Notes under the pieces: generated by a model | The model's database searches: none | What the model was told of the DNA's origin: nothing | Seen by the model: only the letters and a program-made list of their open reading frames with translations | In this document: piece after piece, positions 47,299 to 60,251 of the stretch | Numbering within the stretch: position 1 is the first letter of the stretch | Layout of the letters: the number at the start of each line of letters is the position of its first letter | Assembly (NCBI GenBank): GCA_030789695.1 | Contig: CM061141.1 | Span: 164,205,579 to 164,269,578 of the forward strand | Length of the DNA stretch: 64,000 bases | DNA from: Scilla litardierei | Taxonomy: Eukaryota > Streptophyta > Magnoliopsida > Asparagales > Asparagaceae | Direction: 5' to 3' | Translations under genes and position numbers: made by a program

Positions 47299-48640
47299 TT
47301 CATGGGACCGTTCCCATCCAGCAAAGGGAATAAATACATTTTTGTGGTCGTTGATTATGTTTCAAAAGTGGGTGGAAGCTATTGCCACCCCCATCAAATG
47401 ATACCAGAGTAGTTGCCAAGTTCTTCAAACAAAACATATTCCCCTGTTTTGGAGTTCCTAGGACACTGATAAGTGACAGAGGGAGCCATTTTATCGAGAA
47501 TAATTCTGAAGCCATGCTAAAGAAGTATGGGGTACATCACAGAGTTGGACTGGCATATCATCCTCAAACAAGTGGGCAAGTGGAAGTCTTCCATAGGGAA
47601 ATCAAGCAAATCCTGGAAAAGACGTTGATCAGTCAAGAAAAGATTGGTCAATGAAGCTAAATGATGCACCGTGGGCATACCACACAGCTTTCAGGACTCC
47701 CATCGATACCACCCCATACCGACTAGTTTATGGGAAGGCGTGTCACATGTCGGTAGAGTTAGAGCACCGTGCTTACTGGGCCATCAAGACACTCAATTAT
47801 AACTACAAGTTCCTAGGAGTATGGTAACTCCTCGATATCAATGAGCTTGACAAGATTAGAAAAGACGCCTATGAGAGCTCCCGAATATACAGAGAGAGGA
47901 CGAAGATTTTCCACGGTGCCCGCATTATGGTGAAAGGCTTTGATGTGGGAGATAAGGTCCTATTATTCAACTCTAGGCTTCGACTCTTTCCAGATAAGTT
48001 GAGATCTCGTTAGTCGGGGCCATTCACCATACGACATATACATCCGGAGGAGCTATTGAAATAGTAGGAAATGATGGAGTGTCATTCAAGGTCAACGGGC
48101 AAAGACTGAAACATTACTCCGTGGGAGATCTTAGTGGTGAAATAAAGAGCATCTAACTCGGAGACACTTGGACTGAAAGTTTGGCAACTACAACAACACG
48201 GTCGACTAACAAAGAGAATGACTACGTCAGCCGACTTGAAGAGGTCATCGAAGAAGCCACGCCTTACACCGTGAAAACCTTGCTTATGGAAGAATCTGAT
48301 TGGGAGCCAATTTCTGAAAAGAGTTCCCAAATAGAAGACACCCTGGACCCTCTCACTGATGAAGAGGACAACGACGCTGACATCGTGAGGATAAGAGAGC
48401 TCTGTAAACTCTCTTCTGGGAAGCATCCAAACCACATGCCACCGGTGAAGATTCTAACATCACCGAAGAAGAACACGGAGCCTTTGAAGGCTAGAAGCAA
48501 AGCTTGTGGGGAGTCATCTCCCACCATTATGAAAAGGAGATGCCGCTTGAGGAGACCAAGCAAGAAAACATTGAGCGTTCAAAGCCCACAGGTCTCCTAG
48601 CCAAATTCGACATGCGCATCTCCTATGCACCGAATATCAC
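47299..48640 (+). pseudogene. Element E: Athila integrase and pol end
   Basis: Begins inside the integrase core ([20 protein letters not shown]), cut by D's insertion. Then come [59 protein letters not shown], the C-domain (KVLLFNSRLRLFPDKL) and an acidic/basic tail. Frameshifts near 47365 and 47395 and several stops make it inactive. Confidence 0.85.
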
Positions 48641-49105
48641 GCGCGGAACGTAAATCATTAGGGGTCGAGCTCAAGACCATAAAAAAGTACTTATCTGGAG
48701 GCAACCTGACATTTCTATCTTATTTTTAGTTCATTCTTAGTTTTTAATTTGTTTAAACTTACAAAAAAGTCGATAGATCAAAAGCTAGGAAAAATTCTAA
48801 TATTAGGCGACGTTTTATCTGCAGTGTGAAGACCATGAGGATGCCAACCCAATAGAGAGCATATATGATGAAGGAGATTCATGCCACGGATCAGTTTGAA
48901 TGAGAAAAGGAAGAGGAACTTGAAGAAAGAAAGCAAGAAAGAAGATGCAGAGAAACAAAAACCTGAAGCTGGAAAAATTAGCTCCACTCGGCCGAGTAAA
49001 CCCTCACTCGACCGAGTGAGAATACTGATCAGGGAAGTGTAAAACTCAACTATGTATATTTATACCACTCGACCAAGTGACTATGTCACTCGACCGAGTG
49101 GATCC
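48641..49105 (+). mobile_element. Element E 3' spacer
   Basis: Pol-end signature GGAGGCAACC at 48693, then non-coding sequence with ACTCGACCGAGT palindromes (48985-49100). Cut by element H at 49106. Confidence 0.7.
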
Positions 49106-50778
49106 TGTTGGATCTGGATCTAAGCCTATAGGGTGGTGAATATGTTAATAAAAATTCTCGTGCAACCCACGAGGAAACACATGCAGTTATAGCAGATGCA
49201 GAGTAAATAATAAGCAATCATAGAGTGCACAGCAGATTTACCATGATTCGGTCAACCCAACGACCTACTCCAGCCCCAAAGAAGATAGAATTAATATGTT
49301 TCTTTGTACAACTACAATGAACTATGGGCCCCAACTCAACTCTCACCTAGTTCGTACCACACTCACCGAGTGCAAAACACTATCAACCTAGTAAATGCTT
49401 TCTCTTGACAAGCCCCAACTCATCAAGACCCTCTTGTTTAGTCCCGGACCAAACAAGACCCCAAAACACAAGTATGGTAAAGTTTTCCCTATAAAGATCG
49501 CTACTACTACACAAATATAATAATAAAGAGTTTAGGAAATCTCAGTTTGTGTAGCGGCAGTTGTCTCTGTCAATCAGCTCAGGTTAGATCACGTATGACG
49601 ATGAAGTAGTCGTCAATGTCTCGTCCCTCCTTGAAACGTGTGGCCTTGTAAAAGTATCCCCCTTCTATGTTGCGCAATAATGGATGGAAAGCTCCTTTGG
49701 TATGCTTGCTAGGTTGCGACCTTGGAGTAGTCTTCCTTGATGAGTTGTGCAATGAAGAGATGGGGAAGACTCTTGATGAAACTTGCGGCTTTGAGGCTTG
49801 GAGCTTACGCAATATGTCTTGGAGATGGAGAAGACCCCTTGCAATGATGTTGTGCAATGTATCTTGGAGATGGAGTAAGGTTGCGCAATGGAGGATTGCA
49901 GTGGGAGATGAAGCTATGGCCTTGGTTTGATGCTTGATGCAATGAAGATCTTGGAGATGGCTATGTTGCGTAATGGATATGGGATCTCTTAAGGATGTTG
50001 CGCATGGATTGAAGGAGAGGCTTTGCTATGGAGATAGGAGCTCTTTGGCATTGGCTTTAGAGATGCTTGCAATGGAGAAGATGAAGCTAGTTGCGCAATA
50101 TATGAGGGATTTGAGTTGCAAAGTTGCGCAATGATGCTAGGAGGGTGAAGTTTTGGCCGGGCTCCCTTTGGTTCTCTTGTGTTTTTGCCCTCTCACTTAT
50201 CTCTTCTTTGAATATGGGTTTATATAGGAGATGATGGGATAGATTAGAATCAAATAGAATCCCATAATTGATGGAGATAGAAAGGAATCCTAACTTGAAT
50301 ATGATTTGAATGAATCAACATGGATATAGAGTTTGAATATGGATGGCTATAGGAATTGAATTTGAATAGCTATAAGATTTCATAAAGGATCTCATTTAAT
50401 CTATTATATTGATTTGCATGAGACTCTCCATATCTCTCCATCTTTGACCAAGTCTTCAATTTGCATGGCTTTAGGAATTGATTCATGCACTAATTGATTT
50501 GAATCAATTCAAATATGGATTTGAATTGATTTCCTCCTTATCTCCACATCTTTGACTTAGTCCAATATTTGTATCCATTATCTTCATCATTGACCAAGTC
50601 CACTTTTCTAATGCATCGCAAATTCTCCATCACTTTTACTTAGTCTCTCTTTAAGTATTTGCGAGAGTGCCATTCCTGAAAACACTTAGCACATAGACAT
50701 TAAATCGTTCATACACGTTTGTTATCATTAAACATAAAGTCATCGATCGTTGTATCCAACTACACGTTGTATCCAACA
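49106..50778 (-). mobile_element. Element H: 3' LTR of a SIRE-type copia
   Basis: 1.67 kb, plus-strand ends TGTTGGATCTGG and ATCCAACA. Typical SIRE/Maximus features: AAGCCTATAGGGTGGTGAAT and CCAACGACCTACTCCAGCCC. Non-coding; the ORFs here are short. Confidence 0.75.
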
Positions 50779-51526
50779 ATCTCGCCCTTTTGATGATGAC
50801 AAACTAATATAAGATTTACAATAACGATTCAAATGATATCATCATGACATGTGTGTGTGAAATGTGATAATGGAGGATGTATGCAATATTCAACAAATGC
50901 AACAATGATGTGTAACATACAATCATGCAACAATGATGTTTCAACCATACAAGCAAGCTCCCCCTTTATTCATGCTCCCCCTTGAACAAATATTCACATA
51001 TTCATGAAGCACATGCATTCATTCCTTATTCATTAATGCTCCCCCTTAAACCAATATTCATATATTCAACATATAAGCATTAATGCACACCAAATCTTCT
51101 CAATAATTTCTCCCCCTTTTGTTATCATCAAAAGTGTATACATGAAGTCAAATTTATACCACATACAAAAAGTGAGAATTATAAATTACAACAAACACTT
51201 GCATGTTGATATTCGTATAATAAGCACTTCAAATTCAATGAAAATTATAACGACAACTTCTACACCATCGTGTAAGTGTGATGATTAAACATTAAAGCCC
51301 ATGAGGAGAACTTTTAATAAATTCAACCAAAACCAATCAACATTTTCCATTAAACATGAAATCATATAGGATTGATTTTCCTCATCTCATTAAAAATGAG
51401 TTCAAGATACCACACCCAAAAACATAGCCTATAATGACTCTTAGATGTTGGGGTGGCATTGCTTGACGAGTATAACACCAATGCTAAAGATAACCCGTAA
51501 AGCATATGTTGGATACTCATAGGTCG
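50779..51526 (-). mobile_element. Element H internal 3' region
   Basis: Polypurine tract next to the LTR (CATCAAAAGGGCGAGAT on the minus strand), plus several internal GGGGGAG tracts (near 50950, 50970, 51040, 51110), a SIRE hallmark. Cut by element F at 51527. No coding. Confidence 0.7.
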
Positions 51527-52927
51527 TGTAACGACCACTGTCCGGTGGTACGTATTTTTTAGCGCGTATGTTGTTTGTGGTGTGTATATTCGTATTGGTT
51601 TGTATTACTTTATTCCGTATCTCAGACGCGTAACCGGACCCCGTATCCACGATCCTCTCGGAGGCGCGATCACACCAACACCTTCTTTTTAATTTTTGGA
51701 TGACCGAGGGTATTGCTAATCCGATTTCTATTATCATTAATCTTTCTAACCTTTAGTTCTAATTTCAAACTGTTTCTTTTAAACAAATTTAATACAAACC
51801 AAGTTATGTAAAACGACAGGGCTTTGAGGCAAAGCTAAATGGTTGCCTCTTATAACTAGTAAATGATTAAAATCCTAAACTAATAAATTTACAACACTTT
51901 CAGTTAAAAAACAAAGGAAGTCAAACCAACCATAACTATTCAAAACAGATCCTAACGGCACCCCCAACATCTTTAACCTCTGACCCGTTCCCCCACGTCA
52001 TCATGTTCCATGCAACAGATCTCCCATATCCCTCAATCTCTCCACACGTCATCACAACCCAGGCCCGTACGTCCTTTCTTTTAAACCAAAATGAAGCCCT
52101 GAGAACTACAGCTTATATTCACAGCAGCCTAGCTACCCTCTACTCTTTTATAATAAAAAATAAACCCTAGGTTCTCCTTCGTTTCCCCTCAACATCTCAC
52201 AGCGCCCGACTTCATCTCTCCCATGCGACAGTCCGCGCCATCCTTCCGGCCGTCAGCCCGCCATCTAACCAAACGCCCACGAGCTCGTGTGACCTCGTCA
52301 CCGCCCCCTCCACAACCCGCCGTTCCTGCCATCACCGGTCACCGCGTGCGCCCTCCGCCGCCTGGGACCGCCGCTCAACGTTTCTCTCCGACGTCGATGA
52401 TCTCCAACCAGCCGCTCCGCCATCGTCACCTCCCCACATGTCCGCCCACTTCTCCTTCTCCTCAAAACAACCCGAACCTCCCGATCCCATTCCCTCGCCT
52501 GAACCCCGACCCGCCGGCACCCTCCACGGCCCACCGCCTACCTTCACTTCTCCTTATCCGCCCCAGACCTCCCGACGGTAACTATCTCTCCCCAACGGCA
52601 TGTCCCACGCTCTGACCACCAAGCCGCACCAAGCCCTATCACCTTCATCTCCTCTCCCCTTCCGTTCAACGTCCGATCACCATTCCATCGGTGACCAACC
52701 CGCACAACAACTCTGCTTGCCCCGACCTCCGACCAGCCTGCCTCCGGCAGTTCCTATCAGCCCCAAGCTCCCTCCGTGTCGCTGCCAACCTCTCATGCCA
52801 TCTTCCTCACCCCTGTCGGCAACCCCGACTCCGGTCCCACCTCTGAAGCCACTGGTGTTGTCGTGTCAAAGTACCGCGGCCATCATACATCTGCTGTAGT
52901 GCACTCGATGAATCACCCTTATAAACC

Positions 52928-54075
52928 GTAAGTTCTTATATATATGTGAGCTGTGCCTTATATTAAGTATGTATATATATATGTATTTATCTCATTTGCA
53001 GTAGGTGTAGCATGTTCAGTAGTGATAACGTTTGGGTTATATATTATAATGCTTATATACAATCGGAGTATATATAAGTAAGGCAGTATGTGCAGTAATA
53101 TAATGTCTATATTATATGCTAATATGTGAACAGTGAATTACATTAAACATATTAGCAGTAGGTTATATATACATGCTAGATGTTTAGTATTATGGTCAGT
53201 TTTAATATTATTCTTTGGCCTGACGATAGGATTTAATGACGCGATATGCGGCGCCCCGTTGCAAATCACCTGGTCACCCAAATCACCGGTAACATGCAAG
53301 TGTGCAATTAAATATGAATTTTTGAAGTTTGATGATTGTTACATCATTTTTACTTTAATCTACATATCTTAAAAACTCACGTAAAATGACGCATGAAACT
53401 ATTTCCATAATGTTCTTGACTAAAAATGTGATATTTTGACATATAACTTGATAGGTTTCAATTTTAGACATTAGCAGAGAAAATTGTTTCCTGTAACCAG
53501 TAACCCGTCTCGACCTCCCTTCAATTTTTGTAAATGTTGTGCAATAATGGAACATTGAAGACTTGAAATGAATGAACATCTTGCTTGGTCATTAGAGAGT
53601 GACATCGTGAAATCGTGCGCCTCGAAGGCGGATTCGTGACTTTCGTGATGTCGTGTGAGTCGACTAGGCCGGCTCGTGTTGCAGCAAACTTTTGGGTGGG
53701 GTTAGGGTTGAACGGCCACTAAGCGTATGTAGGGTTCATGTCTTCAATAACACCGTCTATACGGTGGGTTAGTATCAATCACGATTATACCCCCGTGAGA
53801 AGAATGACTTACTCATCACGTCTTAAAGGCGGGAACCCTAGGCGTGAATAGAAGACACGGACATGAAATTATAAATTACCATGCCAATAAAATAAATGTC
53901 ATTACTTTACTTCCACGTACCTGCTTAGAACTGTCATGCTAGGAATGTTTAATTATACTTCGCTTTTAATTTTCCATCCCTTAAAATGTTGTGGACACCT
54001 TATATGCAAATAACTGTCAATTCTAAATTCATATTATATGCACACCTTGCCTTGGTTTCTGACCCTTACTTGCAG
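52928..54075 (+). other. Putative leader intron in F LTR
   Basis: ACC/GTAAGT donor and TACTTGCAG/ACC acceptor, 1,148 bp; AT-rich inside, GC-rich before. Same relative place as in A and B. Confidence 0.45.
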
Positions 54076-54081
54076 ACCTTG

Positions 54082-54117
54082 CTGACATACATTCATGTCT
54101 TTTCGAATGTATGTCAG
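54082..54117 (+). other. 13-bp perfect stem-loop at the acidic exon of F
   Basis: CTGACATACATTC and GAATGTATGTCAG separated by 10 bases. The 3' arm contains the ATG of the acidic ORF. A and B have stems of different sequence at the same site. Confidence 0.8.
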
Positions 54118-54173
54118 ATCTCGAGCCGGAGTCTCAGGAGGATCCGTTGGAGACGCTTGACTTAGCGAGCTAG
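54111..54173 (+). CDS. Putative acidic ORF in F LTR (20 codons)
   Basis: MSDLEPESQEDPLETLDLAS. Its start aligns with MLDPEPET of A and TSGVEPEY of B. Confidence 0.4.
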   Translation: MSDLEPESQEDPLETLDLAS

Positions 54174-54497
54174 GAGTTCGTTGTTGAAGCCGAGTCCTTC
54201 CCTGCGGAGGATTAGACCTACTCGTTGCTGTTTTCATTAGTTCACTTTCAGTACTTTGGTTTGTGTACGTTCCTTCGCTGTCCTGTTGTGGTTTGTCGTT
54301 TAATTTTGTGTATGGACTTAATATTTCTGGATGTGGCTTTTATCTTTTGAATGTATTCTTATTGTTCTGAAAAGCACGCAAGAACTTGCCATGTGTTAGT
54401 ATCACCACGCTTATTGGACTCGAGCGTCACCACTCCAGTTCAAGCGAACCGTGCAATGTTCTCGCTTCCGGTGTCTTTTGGGAAGCGGGACGATGAA

Positions 54498-57400
54498 GGT
54501 TTTAGTGGTGGCCCATGCAGGTCGTGCATCTGCAAACTTCAGAATGGTAGCAATACTATCCTTAGCCAAAACATCCAGAATAGTTTGTACGCAAAATTAC
54601 TCGAATACCTGGCCTCAGCACGATAAGAAACCTATACCAGGAAAATAGGATAAGTTAGTTAAACGCTCGTGCTCGTTAGTTAGACATCCTTTCCACGACC
54701 TAATATTATCATCTTGGGAGTCACCCTAGCGATTGATCATCCAGCTCTAACCATAATAGTTTCGTTAGTCGTTCGCTTAGATTTATCGAATCTAGGGCCC
54801 AACCGAACGCAGCGATCGTTAGGGGTGGACAAAGATCCGATTAAATGATTGAATCCACCCGATCCGATCCGAAAAAGTAGATCGGATATCCGATCCGATG
54901 AAAGTGACTTGTTATTAATAAGCAGATCCGACCGATCCGTTTGAAACTGATTCGGATTCGGATTTTAGTTTTCATCCGACAGAATGTGATCCGATCCGAT
55001 TAGGTTTCGAGCGGATTGTGTTATTGTTTAAGTTCATCCGAATATCCGATTCTGAATCCGATCCTATTGTTTTTCACTACTACCTAAAAGCCCCTGAATC
55101 GATGCATTCATGGCTATTGATTAAGAAGACTAAGAGACTCAATTGCATCCTCCTTGAAGGAGAGCTCTTGGTTGTCAAGCTCATCCTCCTTGAAGTTGAT
55201 GCCAAACTAGTATGAAACTTTCAGAATCTAATGAAACGAGTTACAAATTGTGGCATCAATAACTTTAAAATTTCAATAAAGCTAATATTCATCCGATCCG
55301 AATCGTATCCGATCCGAAATTCTAATCATCCGAATTTTCAGATTAACTTTTTTTTATTAGTGGATGCGGATAAGATTTTTCATCATCCGATTCAATCGGA
55401 TCAGATGGTGGATTGAGGCATAATCCGATCCGAATATTCGGATGCCCACCCCGACGATCGTCGCGTCCGTGCAAGTCAAACCCGAGGCGCCTGCAATGAG
55501 TAGACTTCGAAGCGTAGGATATTCCAGATCTATAAGATCTCGATCTCGATCCTCAACGAACCCTTACCCCAGCTTCCCTATCGCAGTCTAGTTCGTTGTA
55601 GAACCTTAGTGCTAAACCTTAGTCGACCCAATGATTATTCCCCCCGATTTTTCTATTTCCTAAACATTACACTTCCATGTTAATGATCGTAGAAGGCCAT
55701 CGTAGTATTCACGGAGTTACTTCTTAAGTCGTCCTTACGTTACGATCGTCAAACCTATTCCTTGTTCTCGATTCACATAAACTTTTCAGGCCCGTCATCT
55801 TTAACCTTGAACCTCCCCATTGCAGATCCAGGGTCTTTTAAAAAGCGTGTGCGATATTTCTTTGATTGAATTCTTCGCTAAGTTTAAAATCTTTTCGAAA
55901 ACTTTTATTTAGATTTTCTACACTTCAGTCGACTTAACCCCAATCTTGATTATGAAACTCTTCTGGCGCGATCTTTAGTTACTATCTTATAGCGATTTTC
56001 TAACATACACCTTCCGCACTTCTATTTCACATAACCTCGAGCTATTCTATTTTCCTCATGTAATGAACTTCTTTTTTATAAAAAAACTTTATTTCTATCT
56101 TGCTAGTTCAAAATATCATCTCCTTTTCTTACTAACATATTTCAAAACGGTCATTTATACATACCTTTAAAATACTTTCCTGGGTTAAATATAATTTCAA
56201 AATCTTGTGTGTCAGTCTTATAAATCATTGTCTTCATATTTTTTTTAAAAAAAGAAAAAAATCTTTCTACAAACCTATTTCCATTTACAAAACAAGCACT
56301 ACGACACTATGCCCATATTACTCTTCACTATTATTTGACAAATCGTATTTAACGTTTTACCTTATATCACATAACTGCCATTCGACTTCGGATTCTTTAC
56401 TTTTGCCTAGTCATCACATTAGTTTTTAGCATTGCTTATTTCGACTTTAGCGAGTCCAGTTTAAAATTTCGTTATAATCCTTTTTAAATGTTACCTTCCA
56501 TTTTTAATCCATCATAGGTGGGTTAATTTTGTTATTCGTTACATTGTTAGAATATTTGATATGATTAATACTATTATGGGATTTTATTTACAGATATGCG
56601 TAGTTTGAGATTATAAAAGGTATAGTTAGGATTAGTTGATTATGAACACGAATAACTTAGATTACTCCAATTTATGAGGTGATAAAGAGAATGAGGTGTT
56701 CAAGACTTATTTTTTATAATACATGTGCGTAACTGATCCAATAAAGTATTCTTGGTGAAAGAATTGTACACATGAAGATGAGTAATAGCTAAGAGTAGCT
56801 ATGAAAGTATAATATTATTTATGGTGACGATGATAAGGAGTAAAGTATTTAAAGTAACAAAACTTGATTATACGGGTAGAATGATGAAGGTTTTAGAAAT
56901 GATACGATGTGTTGATACGAACGGATAGTTGTGTGGATGGATCTAAAATTGCTTAGGGTAAGATATATGGGAAATGATAAGATGTGATTTAATATTTCAG
57001 TAATTATGATGAATAAATTCATGAGTCATCATGATGAAGAAGGTATTGGAAACATGAAAATTGTTGATTGTAAATGGCAAAGTATGTTAGGTGTATTTGT
57101 ACTTGTTATCATAGAATAGTAATTGGTAGGGCATCATTATAGCGATTGATTGATATAAGGATAAGATTGAACTTGGATGATATCATCAATTATAGAGCTA
57201 CAGGTTAGGTTAGATGATGAATAAGGTGATGACACGTTAATGGATAGGACGACGGATAGGAATAAACAGTTTTGAAGAATTTGGCTACGGAGGAGTTATA
57301 CATTAGAAATTTCCCAAGAAATGTTACTGCTCTGATAACAAATAATAAGTGAAGAAGTGATGGAATTTACAAAAGGATATTGTTTAGTGATATTTAGTAA

Positions 57401-57935
57401 GGTTGTTGGTGTAAAATATTGATTATTTTAAAGCGAGAACCTTGAGTTAGAATTTGGGCGGCATTGATTGATATATGGTTAAGTGTTAGGATGTGATTAT
57501 AATTGTAGCGTTATTCAGTGATGAGACGAGTAGTGATGCCTTATTTGAAGAACGCTTGATTGAAGTTACCAGTTAGCGTTCATTAAGTCGAAACTTTGGG
57601 GTTGCAGTTATAGGTATATACTTTTCCACTCATCCTTATCCTAAACACTTTGGTGCAAATTCATTAGTAGTCATCCGTGGTTAGGTTACTCGTCCACTAA
57701 TAGTTAGATCATCGATAGTGCATCAACATCCGAACCCATTTTGAATTAAACCTTGACCACCTCACCTGTACCGATTCCTGACTAAATTTCATTTCTCCGT
57801 CTCGTAGTTTTTTTTTCAAATCAGAGTTTACCTCGTAGAAATACGACGAGATGTATAAGTTTTATTGTTATCTATGTAAGGTACTCAAAATTCTAGGAAA
57901 TTCCGAGGACGGAATTTTCTGTAAGGTGGTTAGGA
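54498..57935 (+). mobile_element. Element F non-coding core (LARD-like)
   Basis: No gag-pol in 3.4 kb (2.8 kb without the MITE). The leader GTGGCCCATGCAGGTCG equals that of A and B, and the end (CGAGGACGGAATTTTCTG, then AAGGTGGTTAGGA) is a gypsy-type polypurine region. LTR and core sizes resemble large retrotransposon derivatives, which need proteins from relatives. The 55462-57935 stretch shows no gene or repeat. Confidence 0.75.
54820..55453. mobile_element. hAT-like MITE rich in GATCCGAT
   Basis: Termini TAGGGGTGGACA and TGCCCACCCCG are inverted complements with few mismatches, as in plant hAT elements. Flanked by GCGATCGT (54812-54819) and ACGATCGT (55454-55461), an 8-bp duplication with one change. 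The interior is full of CCGATCCGAT-type repeats; no transposase. Confidence 0.8.
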
Positions 57936-58130
57936 TGTAACGACCACTGTCCGATGGTACGTATTTTTTTAGCGCGTATATTGTTTTGTGGTGCGTATAT
58001 TTGTATTGGATTGTATTACTTTGTTCCGTATCTCAGACGCGTGACCGGACCCCGTATCCATGATTCTCTCGGAGGCGCGATCACACCAACACCTTCTTTT
58101 TAATTTTTGGATGACCGAGGGTATTGCTAA
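57936..58130 (+). mobile_element. Element F 3' LTR, first 195 bp
   Basis: Matches 51527-51720 with few changes and is interrupted after TATTGCTAA by the LTR of G. The rest should lie right of the window. Confidence 0.9.
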
Positions 58131-58659
58131 TGTTGGATATGGACGATATGAATACACCCATGAGGGGATGTATGAGGCTATATGGACCTCAGATGTCGCG
58201 TGCATGAAAGCGTGCACGAAGGGAACCTTTTCTCGTGTGAAAAAGACCACTCGATAAGTGGAAAAAGTCACTTTATAAGTGCATAAAGGCACTCGATAAG
58301 TGAATGAAGAAGAGGATAAGTAAAAGGGCTAATATAGGCTAATAAGCTTATAATTGGTTATTTCCTACAATAACTACCCCTAAAGCCTATAAATAGGACC
58401 CAAGGGTATGCCTTTTACACTAATCTAACCATGCCATAAGGTTGCATAAGGCAACTTGTGTTCTTCTTCTCCCTTCCATTAAAATCCTCTTCTAAATAGA
58501 GATTTAGGCGGTGAAACTCTTCTTCGATCCTTCCGTGACGAAGTACCGACCATTGTGGTGAATCCGAGGGTGAAGTTCAGAGACTACGGTGCCACGTACG
58601 CAAGCGTAAGTCTATGTTATAATTCGATCCTAATGTCGTTGTTTTGACAGGATCCCACA
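58131..58659 (+). mobile_element. Element G 5' LTR (copia)
   Basis: 529 bp, TGTTGGATATGG to ATCCCACA. TATA box CCTATAAATAGG near 58387; short CACTCGATAAGTG repeats upstream. Confidence 0.92.
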
Positions 58660-58660
58660 T

Positions 58661-58673
58661 TGGTATCAGAGCC
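58661..58673 (+). promoter_or_regulatory. Primer binding site of G
   Basis: TGGTATCAGAGCC, complementary to plant initiator tRNA-Met, one base after the LTR. Confidence 0.93.
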
Positions 58674-60251
58674 ATATGGGTTCGCCCCGGTCTAACCGTC
58701 TCCCCGGTCTCAACGATGAACGCAGCGTTGTCTCTTTCACGAATGAGTCTCCTTCCATTATGGATATGGTAGGAACGCATCGTGACGGAGAGAATCGCAA
58801 TAGTTGTTCTTTTCACGTTAGGGTCTTCTGCCATTACGGATATGGCAGGAACTCTCCGTGACGGGAAGAACTTACCGTTCATATCGCCAAACTCACGCTC
58901 CTCATGGATGCTGAGTCTCCATTCAATTGAGAATGTGAACTCTCTTCATGTAGAGAGTGAAGTTTGCGGCCTTGAAAACGTGTTCTCTTCATTTTTTTGG
59001 CACACGGCCATTGAAGCAAAACCGTTTTCTCGATGAACGGGTGCTTCATCGGAGAAGACGATGGTGGTTATTTTCAACGGAGAAGATGAAATTTTTGGTG
59101 CATGATCACCATGGCCATATGGGCTATGGAGGCAATGCATCCCCCCTCCCCATGCAGAGGGGGTTGGCTACGGCCAATAACAACCACGGCTACCCCTCCG
59201 GCGGGGGGTGTGCGGCCAACCCCATGCAAGGGGGTGGCCGGCCATGGCCATATGGGCCATGGCCGGCCCTGGCCAAAAAGGGCCATGGTCGGCCCTGGCC
59301 GGCCCCGGCCGGCCCTGGCCGGCCCCGGCCGGCCCCGGCCAGGGGGCCCTGGCCGTGGCCAGGGCCTGCCCTGGTCGAGGCCAGACCAGGGCCAGGAGGC
59401 CCTGGCCGGCCTCGGCTAGAGCCAGGGGCCGGCCTGGCTGGCCCTGGCAGGGGCCAGGGCCGGCGCCCTGGCCTCAGGCCAGGGCCTGGTTGACCCTGGC
59501 CTCAGGCCAGGGGCCTGGCCAGGGGCCCGGCCAGCCGGCCCTGGCAGGGGCCAGGGCCAGCGCCCTAGCCGGCCCTGGCCCCTGCCAGGGCCACGGACGT
59601 TCCTGGCAGTGTCCAGGGCCACTGCCGGCCCTGGCCGAGGCCAGCGCCAGGCCATTGCCGGCACCGGTCTCGGTCAGTGCCGAGCCCCGGTTGACCCTGT
59701 ATTGGGGGGGCTTGCATGAATGTGACATGCATAGCCAGCCCATACGGGGCCGACGGCAGTCATCTGCGGCAAAATTCTCCTATAGGGGGGAAGCGCCTGG
59801 ATCCATACGGGAGCAGATGACGATGGCTTGCAGAAAAATCCCCTCAAGGGGGCATCCGGCCTTGGCACGGCTACGGCTAAATCCTGGCAATGGCCAGGGA
59901 TTGCCGTATATTTCACAAGTATCATAAGGGTACTAGATTGAAATATCGCATTTTTTTTGAAAAATACGTTTTCAAAAACGCTTTTCCGCTGCAAAGTACT
60001 ATAAGAGTACTATCGTTTGATAAGTGAGGGGGAAATATCGAAGTTGTTCTAGATGGTGATTGGGATCGTAGAGACCTTTCCGATTCTAGAGCAACATCTT
60101 CAATATTTTTCGAAAGTAACTTATCAAATATAATAATATCATTCTAAGTGGGATATTCCAAGCGGGAGTGATATTTATGTATAAGAATTTTATGCAATAA
60201 TTTTTGATCGAACCTTCGGTTTTTGGTCTTTTGCAGCAGTTTAAAGTTAAA
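58674..60251 (+). other. Long leader of G with GC-rich repeat
   Basis: Contains a ~80-bp direct repeat (around 58750 and 58829, ATTAYGGATATGG ... GTGACGG) and a very GC-rich run of GGCCCTGGCCGG-type units (59206-59690). Long ORFs across the latter are compositional. No gene. Confidence 0.75.

Larger units (their letters stand above)
51527..54497 (+). mobile_element. Element F 5' LTR
   Basis: Starts TGTAACGACCACTG, repeated at 57936, and ends near GGGAAGCGGGACGATGAA, matching the LTR ends of A and B. TATA box at 52147-52157 next to AAACCCTAGG. Then a GC-rich segment (52200-52900), a GTAAGT donor at 52928, AT-rich sequence, and an acceptor at 54075 before a hairpin and acidic ORF. Confidence 0.85.

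Noticed and set aside
51441..51737. 98-codon minus-strand ORF (and 57969-58292)
   Set aside because: Spans the F LTR start on the antisense strand; its recurrence is explained by LTR duplication.
59208..59927. 239-codon Gly/Pro/Ala-rich ORF
   Set aside because: Open only because the GGCC repeat lacks stops; overlapping ORFs occur in other frames and on the other strand, and it lies in the leader of copia G.
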